A DNA stretch of 34,834 nucleotides, taken from the NCBI GenBank assembly GCA_947631395.1, contig CANRLF010000021.1:1-34834 (forward strand), read 5' to 3'. Shown piece by piece: positions 24,624 through 31,277 of the stretch. The position numbers and the translations under genes were made by a program. Under the pieces are notes generated by a model. That model saw nothing but the letters and a program-made list of their open reading frames with translations, was not told the origin of the DNA and ran no database searches. Position 1 is the stretch's first letter, and each line of letters opens with the position of its first letter. The DNA comes from an uncultured Oscillospiraceae bacterium (GTDB taxonomy: Bacteria > Bacillota > Clostridia > Oscillospirales > Oscillospiraceae).

Positions 24624-25721
24624 ATGAAATTAGGCATCGTGGGACTGCCGAATGTGGGCAAGTCCACTCTTTTCAACGCCATAACCAACGCCGGAGCGGA
24701 GGCGGCCAACTACCCGTTCTGCACCATCGAGCCCAACGTGGGCACCGTGGCCGTGCCGGACGGGCGTCTGGACTTTCTGGCGGACATGTACAAGCCGAAG
24801 AAATATACCCCCGCGGTCATAGAGTTCGTGGACATCGCGGGTCTGGTCCGGGGCGCGTCGAAGGGCGAGGGCCTGGGCAACAAGTTTTTGGAGAACATCC
24901 GCCGCACCGACGCCATCGTCCATGTGGTGCGGTGCTTTGACGACGACAACGTCATCCACGTGGAGGGCGGCGCGGACCCCATCCGGGACATAGACATCAT
25001 TGACCTGGAGCTCATCATGGCGGACCTTGAGCTTGTCACCCGGAGGCTGGACAAGGTCCAGAAGGCCGCCAAGGGCGGGGACAAGAGGTACAGGCACGAG
25101 GCGGAGCTCTTCGAGGCCCTGCAAAAGCACCTGGACGCCGGCAAGTCCGCCAGGAGCTTCGAGGTGGGCGGCGACGAGGACGCGGCGCTGCTGGCCTCGG
25201 CGGATCTGCTGTCCCTAAAGCCGGTGATCTACGCCGCCAATATGGACGAGGCGGGCATAGCGGATCTGGAGAACAGCGCCTATTATAAGGCCGTAAGGTC
25301 CCGGGCCGACGCCGAGGGCGCTCAGGTCCTGCCCATCTGCGCCAAGACGGAGCAGGAGCTGACGGAGCTTTCGGAGGAGGAGCGGGCCATGTTCCTGGAG
25401 GACCTGGGGCTGTCCGAGTCCGGCCTTGACAGGCTCATCAAGTGCTCATATGAGCTGCTGGGCCTTATAAGCTTCCTCACCGCCGGTTCCGACGAGTGCC
25501 GGGCCTGGACCATCACCCGGGGCACGAAGGCCCCACGGGCGGCGGGGAAGATACACTCAGACTTCGAGCGGGGCTTCATCCGGGCGGAGATCGTGGCCTT
25601 TGAGGATCTGAGGGCCTGCGGCTCCATGGCCGCCGCCAAGGAAAAGGGCCTCGTCAGGTCCGAGGGCAAGGAATATGTCATGCGCGACGGCGACGTGACA
25701 TTGTTCCGCTTCAACGTATAA
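24624..25721 (+). CDS. ychF: Redox-regulated ATPase/GTPase YchF (Obg family)
   Basis: This 365-residue P-loop NTPase of the Obg superfamily prefers ATP and associates with ribosomes. G1 is GLPNVGKST at residues 7-15, followed by NYPFCTIEPNVG, and G3 lies in FVDIAGLVRGASKGEGLGNK. The altered G4 motif NMDE, in place of NKxD, explains the loss of guanine specificity in this family. The C-terminal TGS domain contains the segments AWTITRGTKAPRAAGKIHSD and GFIRAEIVAFEDL. AAAGGAG sits 6 nt before the ATG. Its stop codon overlaps the next ATG by one base. Confidence 0.97.
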   Translation: MKLGIVGLPNVGKSTLFNAITNAGAEAANYPFCTIEPNVGTVAVPDGRLDFLADMYKPKKYTPAVIEFVDIAGLVRGASKGEGLGNKFLENIRRTDAIVHVVRCFDDDNVIHVEGGADPIRDIDIIDLELIMADLELVTRRLDKVQKAAKGGDKRYRHEAELFEALQKHLDAGKSARSFEVGGDEDAALLASADLLSLKPVIYAANMDEAGIADLENSAYYKAVRSRADAEGAQVLPICAKTEQELTELSEEERAMFLEDLGLSESGLDRLIKCSYELLGLISFLTAGSDECRAWTITRGTKAPRAAGKIHSDFERGFIRAEIVAFEDLRACGSMAAAKEKGLVRSEGKEYVMRDGDVTLFRFNV

Positions 25722-26437
25722 TGGAGCGGAAAAAACGTATCGACGCCATTGACGCCGCCCGGGGGCTGGCGCTGGTGCTGATGGTGATCCACCACTTCCT
25801 AATCGACCTTGTAAATCTGTGCGGCGCGCCCATGTGGATATTCTCAAACCCGGTATTTGACGTACTGCACTACATTTTCGCGGGGCTTTTTATCTTCCTG
25901 GCCGGCCTGTGCTGTCGGTTTTCCCACAGCAACCTGCGCCGGGGGGTCATATGCTTTGCCATAGCCATGGTGATAACCGTGGTGTCGAGCCTTCCCATCA
26001 TAAATGACCCCATACGCTTCGGGGTCCTCCACCTGCTGGGCTTTTCCATGATATTCTTCGCCCTGACCCATAGGGCCTGGGACGCCATACCCCGGAAGGT
26101 GGCGCCGGTCATATACGTGCTGATGACCGTGGCCTCCGCCTATCTCGTGGCACACACCTCCATCGGCAACGCCGCCCGGTGGCTCTTCCCCTTCGGATGG
26201 ACCTACAAGGGCTTTTACACCGCCGACTGGTTCCCAATCTTCCCGTGGCTCTTCGTGTTCCTTATAGGCACCTGGGCGGGACTGTATGTCACGGAGCGCA
26301 AGCTGCCGGAGCGGTTTTACACCTTCACCTGCCCTGTTCTGCCCCAGATCGGCCGCCGGAGCCTTTTAATCTATGTGCTCCACCAGCCAATACTGTACGG
26401 CGCGATCTACGCGGTGAAGCTTATATTCAAGATATAA
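25721..26437 (+). CDS. DUF1624/heparan-N-acetyltransferase-like membrane protein
   Basis: This 238-residue integral membrane protein has about six to seven membrane segments. The N-terminus RIDAIDAARGLALVLMVIHHF matches DUF1624 (HGSNAT-like acyltransferase catalytic domain), whose conserved His (here in the IHHF segment) is thought to take part in transferring an acetyl group across the membrane. The C-terminal RRSLLIYVLHQPILYG is the other family hallmark. The acceptor is unknown; envelope glycan is possible. The start overlaps the ychF stop (TAATG), so translation is coupled. Terminator palindrome and structured repeat copy B follow. Confidence 0.88.
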   Translation: MERKKRIDAIDAARGLALVLMVIHHFLIDLVNLCGAPMWIFSNPVFDVLHYIFAGLFIFLAGLCCRFSHSNLRRGVICFAIAMVITVVSSLPIINDPIRFGVLHLLGFSMIFFALTHRAWDAIPRKVAPVIYVLMTVASAYLVAHTSIGNAARWLFPFGWTYKGFYTADWFPIFPWLFVFLIGTWAGLYVTERKLPERFYTFTCPVLPQIGRRSLLIYVLHQPILYGAIYAVKLIFKI

Positions 26438-26450
26438 CAAAATATAACAA

Positions 26451-26478
26451 AAACGGACCGGAAATTTCCGGTCCGTTT
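26451..26478 (+). terminator. 28-nt perfect palindrome after the DUF1624 gene
   Basis: AAACGGACCGGAAATTTCCGGTCCGTTT read inward from both ends forms a perfect palindrome (arm AAACGGACCGGAAA). An A-rich tract lies before it and T residues end it, so it can work as a terminator. An identical 28-nt copy lies at 26684-26711. Confidence 0.7.
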
Positions 26479-26483
26479 GAGAC

Positions 26484-26655
26484 TGTCGAAAAAGCCCTGA
26501 CGGGCTTTTTCCGACAAGGGGAACGTGCGGGCAATTTTCTCCGAATTTTGCGAAATTCAGAGAAAATTGCCCTGCTGTCGCCCTGCGCGCGCCCCGAAGG
26601 GGCACACTTGGGCGACAAAAGGGATTTTTTCCGATGCACATGTCGTCGGAAAAAA
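26484..26655 (+). repeat. Structured interspersed repeat, copy B (four hairpins)
   Basis: Hairpin 1: 26484-26497 with 26502-26516, arm TGTCGAAAAAGCCC. Hairpin 2: 26529-26548 with 26553-26572, 19 of 20 bp paired, sequence unrelated to copies A and C although size and loop length match. Hairpin 3: TGTCGCCC 26576-26583 with GGGCGACA 26610-26617, enclosing GCCCC/GGGGC (26591-26603). Hairpin 4: 26625-26636 with 26644-26655, loop CACATGT. Linkers ACGTGCGG, CTGCTGTC, GGCACACTTG and GACAAAAGGGA are shared with copy C. It lies between convergent genes and is flanked by identical palindromes. Confidence 0.82.
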
Positions 26656-26683
26656 TATAAAATTTGAGTTTTTTGACAAGATG

Positions 26684-26711
26684 AAACGGACCGGAAATTT
26701 CCGGTCCGTTT
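26684..26711 (-). terminator. Second copy of the 28-nt palindrome, after ybaB
   Basis: Identical to 26451-26478 and 205 nt away. It lies 20 nt beyond the ybaB stop on the minus strand, where it can serve as the ybaB terminator. Confidence 0.7.
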
Positions 26712-26731
26712 TCTGCCAAAAAGGTTATGCG

Positions 26732-27085
26732 TTAAAATCCGAGGCCGAGGCCGCCGGTGAGCTTGCCCATGGCGGAGCTCATCTCCGCGCCGGCCTTGTT
26801 CAGGGCCTCGTTCACCGCGGCTATCACGGTGTCGGCGATTATCTCCACGTCCTCGGCGCCGGCGGCATCGATGACCGCGTCGGGGTCGATCTCCAGCTTC
26901 AAAAGCTCCTTTCTGCCGTTGACCGTGGCCGTGACCATGCCGCCGCCGGCGGAGGCGGTGAACTCCCGCTCCTCCACCTCCTGCTGCATACGGAGCATGT
27001 CCTGCTGCATCTTCTGGGCCTGCTTTATCATGTTCATGTTCATCCCGCCGCCCATGCGGCCGCCGGGAAATCCGCCCTTTGCCAT
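26732..27085 (-). CDS. ybaB: Nucleoid-associated protein YbaB/EbfC
   Basis: This 117-residue DNA-binding protein has a Gly/Met-rich N-terminus (KGGFPGGRMGGGMNMNM), a helix with IKQAQKMQQDMLRMQQEVEE, and the strand core GGGMVTATVNGRKELLKLEIDP, all standard for YbaB/EbfC. The protein dimerises and binds DNA. GAGGAGG lies upstream of the ATG. The gene starts 21 nt after the dnaX stop, the classic dnaX-ybaB(-recR) order; recR does not follow here, because the transcript meets a palindrome and repeat copy B. Confidence 0.95.
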   Translation of the reverse strand: MAKGGFPGGRMGGGMNMNMIKQAQKMQQDMLRMQQEVEEREFTASAGGGMVTATVNGRKELLKLEIDPDAVIDAAGAEDVEIIADTVIAAVNEALNKAGAEMSSAMGKLTGGLGLGF

Positions 27086-27106
27086 ATGTTTTACCTCCTC
27101 ATGTTT

Positions 27107-28789
27107 TTATTTGAATTTGACGATACCCTCAAATTTTTTCAGCTCCTCCAGCCTGTCGCGGCCCGGCTCGGCGGGGGCCGACTCCGGCATACCCTCGGCG
27201 ACGCTGACGGCGAGGCTCCTGCCGAGTCTGGCGGTGGCGGCCTGGGCCACGGCCGTTTTCACGGCGGCCGAGTCCACCATCATCTTCACGAAGGCGTTCT
27301 TCGCGTGGAGGATAAGGCCGCCGCCCATGACCTCCGGCACCAGGTTGTCGCGGTTTGAAAGGAAGGTGTAGGCCACGCCGTCTATCTTCCCGTTGCAGGC
27401 CCCCAGCACGTCGCCCCACCAGTCACCACCGGACGCCGGGGCGGGGGACCTCGCGGGGACATCCTTTATCTCCGGCCGCTCCGGCGGCTCCGGCTTGGAG
27501 ACCGCCGACTGGGGCGGGAGCTCCGGCTCGACCGGCCCCTCCGGTGGGGCGTCCGCGTCCTCCCACGGGGGAGGGCCGTCGTCGGCGGATGTTGGGCTGA
27601 CAGGCGGTTCCGGTGCCCGGACGGGTTCGACTGGCGCGGAGGGCTCCGGAACTGTGTTCGCCGTCGCCGCCGGGGCGGGGTCGTAGCCCTCAGGCGTCCG
27701 GTATGAGCCCGCGAGCCTTCCGGAGAGCTTCACAAGGCATATCTCCGCCCGGACACGCTTGTCCGAGGCGTCGCGCATACCCTCAACGGCCTCCTGGAGC
27801 GTTTCGGACGCCGCCAGCAGCCGCCCGGTGTCGATGCCGCCCGACAGCTCCGAGAGCCTCCTGGCGCCGATGGCGCCGGACAGCATGGCTCGGCTCCCCC
27901 GTGGGGCTACCCGGACCATCAGCATATCCCGGACCAGGCTGAGCAGATTTCCCAAAAGGGCGGCGGGCTCCGCCCCGTCAAAATACGCCCTGTCGAAGAG
28001 CTCCAGCGCCCCGGCGGCGTCGTCTTTACGAAGGGCCTCCCAGAGCTTTGCCGTGTTCTCCGCGCCCATAAGACCAACGGACCGCAATACCGCCTCCTCG
28101 TCCACCGTGTCGGAGCTCACGCACTGGTCAAGGAGGGACAGGGCGTCGCGCATGGACCCGTCGGCCAGCCTTGCCAATAGGGCCGCCGCGCCGTCGGTGA
28201 GGCCGAGCTTTTCCTGATCCGCCACAAATCTCAGGCGCTTTTCGATGTTCTCCGGCATTATCCGGTGGAAGGAGAAGTGCTGACACCGGGAGAGGATGGT
28301 GGCCGGTACCTTCCGGAGCTCCGTGGTGGCGAGGATGAACACCAGATGCTCCGGCGGCTCCTCCAGTATCTTCAAAAGGGCGTTGAAGGCCGGTGTAGAC
28401 AGCATGTGTACCTCGTCGATGATGTACACGCGCTTTTTCGACTGGGCGGGAGAGTATATGGCCTCCTCCCTGATGGCCCTGATGTTGTCCACGCCGTTAT
28501 TTGACGCCGCGTCTATCTCCGCCACGTCCAAAATAGCCCCGGACTCGATGCCCCTGCAGGAGTCGCACTCGTTGCACGGGTCGCCGTTCACCGGGTGCTC
28601 GCAGTTCAGGGCCCTGGCGAGTATCTTGGCGCAGGTGGTCTTGCCCGTGCCGCGCGTCCCCACGAACAGATAGGCGTGGGAGGTCCGCCCGGAGGCCACC
28701 TGCCGGCGCAGGGTCTCGGTGACATGCTCCTGCCCGACCACGTCCTCAAAGGTCCGGGGCCGGTATTTGCGGTACAGAGCCTGATACAT
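27107..28789 (-). CDS. dnaX: DNA polymerase III subunits gamma/tau
   Basis: This 560-residue clamp-loader ATPase starts MYQALYRKYRPRTFEDVVGQ. Walker A is GTRGTGKT (44-51), the zinc module has Cys63, Cys72, Cys75 and Cys78, and the DEAD-like box is IIDEVHML (123-130). LSRCQHFSFHRI is sensor 1/arginine-finger territory. Domain III follows, then a long Pro/Glu/Ala-rich linker (about 385-465) and a tau-like C-terminal domain. The frame stays open upstream for about 64 codons, but that stretch lies in the ffs RNA gene and its terminator. The ATG at 28789, with GGGAGGG upstream, is therefore the start. Confidence 0.97.
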   Translation of the reverse strand: MYQALYRKYRPRTFEDVVGQEHVTETLRRQVASGRTSHAYLFVGTRGTGKTTCAKILARALNCEHPVNGDPCNECDSCRGIESGAILDVAEIDAASNNGVDNIRAIREEAIYSPAQSKKRVYIIDEVHMLSTPAFNALLKILEEPPEHLVFILATTELRKVPATILSRCQHFSFHRIMPENIEKRLRFVADQEKLGLTDGAAALLARLADGSMRDALSLLDQCVSSDTVDEEAVLRSVGLMGAENTAKLWEALRKDDAAGALELFDRAYFDGAEPAALLGNLLSLVRDMLMVRVAPRGSRAMLSGAIGARRLSELSGGIDTGRLLAASETLQEAVEGMRDASDKRVRAEICLVKLSGRLAGSYRTPEGYDPAPAATANTVPEPSAPVEPVRAPEPPVSPTSADDGPPPWEDADAPPEGPVEPELPPQSAVSKPEPPERPEIKDVPARSPAPASGGDWWGDVLGACNGKIDGVAYTFLSNRDNLVPEVMGGGLILHAKNAFVKMMVDSAAVKTAVAQAATARLGRSLAVSVAEGMPESAPAEPGRDRLEELKKFEGIVKFK

Positions 28790-28807
28790 GTTATCCCTCC
28801 CGTTACC

Positions 28808-28834
28808 GAAAAAGCCCGGACTCCCCGGGCTTTT
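28808..28834 (-). terminator. Intrinsic terminator of the SRP RNA gene
   Basis: On the minus strand a GC hairpin (arm AAAAGCCCGG, loop GAGT region) ends in a T-run, directly after the SRP RNA closing stem and 20 nt before dnaX. Partial readthrough could feed dnaX. Confidence 0.85.
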
Positions 28835-28840
28835 CCAATA

Positions 28841-29150
28841 GGCGCTATTGGGCAATGGGGGACCGCGAACCTGCCTTTGGCCAGTACGATATACCCGGTA
28901 CGCCAGGGTCCGACTCAGAGCCGGCAGCCTCGCGGCACACGCCGGGTTCCGCTTAATGCTGCTCGGTTCCCCGCCTGACATGGTTCACGGGCCGACGTTG
29001 CGTGAGACCGACTCATCAACGCCGTCCCCTGACGGCAGACGGCACATCGCATGACCGGGGGCAGGGATTCATCCCCGCTGTAGCGGCTTGCGGGTTACAG
29101 GGCACCGCTATCTCCCCAACTATCGCAGTCCCCCATCGCGCAATAACGCC
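28841..29150 (-). ncRNA. ffs: Signal recognition particle RNA, large bacterial type
   Basis: This is a 310-nt RNA of the Bacillus type with an Alu domain. The 5' end (complement of 29150) and 3' end (complement of 28841) pair over more than 20 nt (GGCGTTATTG with CAATAGCGCC, then GATGGGGGAC with GTCCCCCATT). Near the 5' end the Alu-domain segments GGGGAGATAGCGGTGCCCTG and TAACCCGCAAGCCGCT match the Bacillus scRNA closely. The S domain is recognisable from GTGAACCATGTCAGG, the GGAA tetraloop and GAGCAGCATTAAGCGGAACC, where Ffh binds. It pairs with Ffh to target membrane proteins. Promoter and terminator bracket it exactly. Confidence 0.95.
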
Positions 29151-29155
29151 TTATT

Positions 29156-29184
29156 ATTATACACCATATGTGGAGAAATAGCAA
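29156..29184 (-). promoter_or_regulatory. Promoter of ffs
   Basis: On the minus strand TTGCTA (29179-29184) and TATAAT (29156-29161) are separated by 17 nt; the RNA 5' end follows about 6 nt later. Confidence 0.8.
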
Positions 29185-29488
29185 CAAAATTTTGAGGGGG
29201 GGACTCGTCCCCGCCGTGCGGGTTGCCCCTCCTCTCTGAGGAGGGGGTGGGGGGAGGAGTCTGGGAGTACGGACTCCCCTCAGTCTCGCTGCGCTCGACA
29301 GCTCCCCTCAGAGAGGGGAGCCTAATTTAAAAGGTTTGCGGCTTCGCCGCATAATTATTCGCGCCGAAGGCGCAACCTTTAACTTCTTAACCTCCCCGAC
29401 GTTCGGGGAGGTGGCCCCGCGGGGCCGGTAGGGTCGAGGCCGAAGTATTTGCGCACGCCTACACCCTCGATCCCTCAGTCGCCTGCGG

Positions 29489-29546
29489 GCGACAGCTCCC
29501 CTTACGAAGGGGGAGCTTAAGAGAACAAGGATGCGCCTTGCGGCGC
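29489..29546 (+). repeat. 58-nt direct repeat, unit 1
   Basis: Identical to 29701-29758 (offset 212 nt). It contains the hairpin AGCTCCCC/GGGGGAGCT and ends with a GCGCC/GGCGC hairpin. Confidence 0.9.
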
Positions 29547-29700
29547 AAATAAATATGCGGCGAAGCCGCAAACCGCTTATAGAAGTCCCCTCCTCGTAGG
29601 AGGGGGGTAGGGGGGAAGCGAGGCCGAAGGGATTTGCCAGGGCCCGGAAATAGAAAGGTGCGGCAAAGATCGATACCCTCGACCCTTCAGTCGCCTGATG

Positions 29701-29758
29701 GCGACAGCTCCCCTTACGAAGGGGGAGCTTAAGAGAACAAGGATGCGCCTTGCGGCGC
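29701..29758 (+). repeat. 58-nt direct repeat, unit 2
   Basis: Exact second copy of 29489-29546. Similarity continues past both ends (preceding CAGTCGCCTG, following TGCGGCGAAGCCGCAAACC), so the real unit is longer, about 100 nt. Confidence 0.9.
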
Positions 29759-29851
29759 GATTAAATGTGCGGCGAAGCCGCAAACCTTTTTTGGGGGCGG
29801 GTGGGTGGGAATTTAGATTAGCGCCGTGAGGCGCAACATTTTTTTGCGGGT

Positions 29852-29892
29852 GGAAAAAAACAAGCCCCGCCGTGCGGATCGCGCGGCGGGGG
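29852..29892 (-). terminator. Terminator of the rpsF-ssb-rpsR operon
   Basis: On the minus strand CCCCGCCG pairs with CGGCGGGG (29884-29891 with 29865-29872), followed by CTTG and a run of seven T. Confidence 0.9.
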
Positions 29893-29913
29893 GTCCTCTT
29901 TATCAAGGTGGGC

Positions 29914-30168
29914 TCAGTCGGTCACGTAGGGCAGGAGGGCGATTTGGCGCGCCTGCTTGATGGCGGTGGTGAGCTGACGCTGATGCATGGCGCAGGTACC
30001 GGTGGCGCGGCGGGGAAGGATCTTGCTGCGCTCGGAGAGGTACCGGCGGAGCTTGGCGGTGTCCTTGTAGTCGATATACTGGCACTTGTCCACGCAGAAC
30101 TGGCAGACCTTGCGGCGCTTGCGGGCCTGGGCGGGACGAGCGGGACGGGCTTCTCTCTCGTTAGTCAT
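29914..30168 (-). CDS. rpsR: 30S ribosomal protein S18
   Basis: This 84-residue protein shows the S18 hallmarks [20 protein letters not shown] and the C-terminal [19 protein letters not shown]. It binds 16S rRNA with S6 in the platform of the small subunit. A Cys cluster, [10 protein letters not shown], near the N-terminus could bind zinc, as in the Cys-containing (C+) versions of S18. AGGAGG lies 8 nt before the ATG. It is the last gene of the standard rpsF-ssb-rpsR operon. Confidence 0.97.
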   Translation of the reverse strand: MTNEREARPARPAQARKRRKVCQFCVDKCQYIDYKDTAKLRRYLSERSKILPRRATGTCAMHQRQLTTAIKQARQIALLPYVTD

Positions 30169-30216
30169 TGTCTTAACCTCCTTTTTTAAGGGTTATTAAA
30201 GGGATGTCATTCATTT

Positions 30217-30741
30217 TCAGAAGGGCAGGTCGCCGTCGTCATCGGTGAGATCGGCGAAGTCGGAGCCGGTGGAGCCGTAGCTCCCCTGGCCGCCGTAGCT
30301 GCTGCCCTGAGCGTAGCCGGAGCCGTTGCCGTAGCTGCCGGAGTTACCGCCGTAGCTGCCCGTGGGGGCGGGCTCGGCGTAGGAGCGGTTGTAGCCGCCC
30401 TGCTGGCTGTCGCCGTCGCGTCTGGAGTCGCCGAAATAGATATTGTCGGCCACGACCTCGGCACTGCGGCGCCTGTTGCCCTCCTTGTCCTGCCACTCCC
30501 TGATCTGGAGACGGCCGGACACCACGGCCATACGGCCCTTGGCGAAATACTTGCTGACGAACTCGGCTGTGTTGCGCCAGGCCACGATGTCGATGAAATC
30601 GGTCTGGCGGTCGCCGTTCTCGTTGCGGCCAAAGTCCCTGTCAACAGCCAGGGAGAAGCTGGCCACGGGAACGCCGGCCTGAGTGCGCCGGAGCTCCGGG
30701 TCGCGGGTAAGACGGCCCATGAGGATGATGTGGTTCAGCAT
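30217..30741 (-). CDS. ssb: Single-stranded DNA-binding protein
   Basis: This 174-residue SSB has an OB-fold in residues about 1-110 (MLNHIILMGRLTRDPELR, FIDIVAWRNTAEFVSKYFAKG and GRLQIREWQDKEGNRR), a Gly/Ser/Tyr/Gln-rich low-complexity linker (about 115-160) and the conserved acidic tip ending DDDGDLPF, which recruits repair and replication partners. AAGGAGG is just upstream. Its place between rpsF and rpsR is the typical Firmicute arrangement and couples it to ribosomal protein expression. Confidence 0.98.
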   Translation of the reverse strand: MLNHIILMGRLTRDPELRRTQAGVPVASFSLAVDRDFGRNENGDRQTDFIDIVAWRNTAEFVSKYFAKGRMAVVSGRLQIREWQDKEGNRRRSAEVVADNIYFGDSRRDGDSQQGGYNRSYAEPAPTGSYGGNSGSYGNGSGYAQGSSYGGQGSYGSTGSDFADLTDDDGDLPF

Positions 30742-30753
30742 CTTCCTGCCTCC

Positions 30754-31050
30754 TTATTCCGGCCGAACGGTGACCAGAGCGCGCATGACGCCCTCAGTGA
30801 TGCCGAGCACGCGGTAGAGCTCCGCGGGGAACTCCGGGGCGGACTCGAACTTCACGAGCACATAATAGCCCTCGGGCTTGTCGTTGATGAGATAGGCGAG
30901 CTTCCTCTTTCCCCACTCCTCAACTTCGCCAAGGGTGCCGTTCTGCTCGACGAGGGTCTTGAACTTCTCCACGATGGCGGCGGTGTCCTCCTCGCTGAGG
31001 TCCGGGTCGATGATGTAAAGAAGCTCATACTTTTCCGTTGTCTTTGCCAT
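30754..31050 (-). CDS. rpsF: 30S ribosomal protein S6
   Basis: This 98-residue protein starts MAKTTEKYELLYIIDPDLSE, continues with GEVEEWGKRKLAYLINDKPEGYYVLVKFES and ends near MRALVTVRPE, all diagnostic of S6. It binds 16S rRNA as a dimer with S18. The start at 31050 is fixed by AAGGAGG about 9 nt upstream. It is the first gene of the operon with ssb and rpsR, transcribed from 31136-31163. Confidence 0.97.
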   Translation of the reverse strand: MAKTTEKYELLYIIDPDLSEEDTAAIVEKFKTLVEQNGTLGEVEEWGKRKLAYLINDKPEGYYVLVKFESAPEFPAELYRVLGITEGVMRALVTVRPE

Positions 31051-31077
31051 GTTTTTGCACCTCCTTTTGGACTTATG

Positions 31078-31128
31078 GCCTCCGGGCAATCGGAGGCAAG
31101 GTTAGAGCGCCCCGCTTATGGGGGCAAG
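31078..31128 (-). promoter_or_regulatory. Leader hairpins of the rpsF operon
   Basis: Two hairpins stand in the leader: GCCCCC/GGGGC (about 31106-31128) and GCCTCCG/CGGAGGC (31078-31084 with 31091-31097, containing CCG). Many rpsF leaders carry an S6:S18-binding structure with a CCG element, so autoregulation is plausible. The match to that motif is not verified. Confidence 0.4.
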
Positions 31129-31135
31129 CCTTTAA

Positions 31136-31163
31136 ATTATACATGATTTTCCGATATTGTCAA
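31136..31163 (-). promoter_or_regulatory. Promoter of rpsF-ssb-rpsR
   Basis: On the minus strand a perfect TTGACA (31158-31163) and a perfect TATAAT (31136-31141) are separated by 16 nt. Confidence 0.88.
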
Positions 31164-31216
31164 GGGTAAATTCCCGTAAATTAATAATAACTCCCTCAAA
31201 TTTGACCTTTATTATG

Positions 31217-31245
31217 TTGCTTTTATCGGCTTTCACTGGTATAAT
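31217..31245 (+). promoter_or_regulatory. Promoter of tldD-tldE
   Basis: TTGCTT (31217-31222), a 17-nt spacer with an extended -10 (TGG), and a perfect TATAAT (31240-31245). Confidence 0.8.
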
Positions 31246-31277
31246 TGTCGCAACTGATTTTTCAAAGGAGGTCCAGT

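Larger units (their letters stand above)
29204..29850. repeat. Gene-free array of short hairpin repeat modules
   Basis: The 763 nt between ffs and rpsR hold no convincing gene. They are built from GC-rich hairpins and recurring modules: G-rich purine blocks (GGAGGGGGTGGGGGGAGG-like), GCGACAGCTCCCCTTACGAA-type blocks, GCGCC/GGCGC hairpins, and TGCGGCGAAGCCGCAAACC (29556-29574, 29768-29786), which appears inverted at 29333-29351. Open frames on the minus strand repeat the same residues because they cross the repeats and are not genes. No transposase is visible. Confidence 0.8.

Noticed and set aside
28790-28981. N-terminal extension of dnaX by about 64 codons
   Set aside because: The extension is read through the ffs RNA gene and its terminator; MYQALYRKYRP at 28789 with a good ribosome site is the standard DnaX start.
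29204-29850. CRISPR array
   Set aside because: Repeat spacing is irregular, units occur in both orientations, there are no uniform spacers and no cas genes.
29308-29906. Two minus-strand open frames sharing an Arg/Ala-rich motif
   Set aside because: The shared residues come from DNA repeats in the hairpin array; no start signals and no known family.
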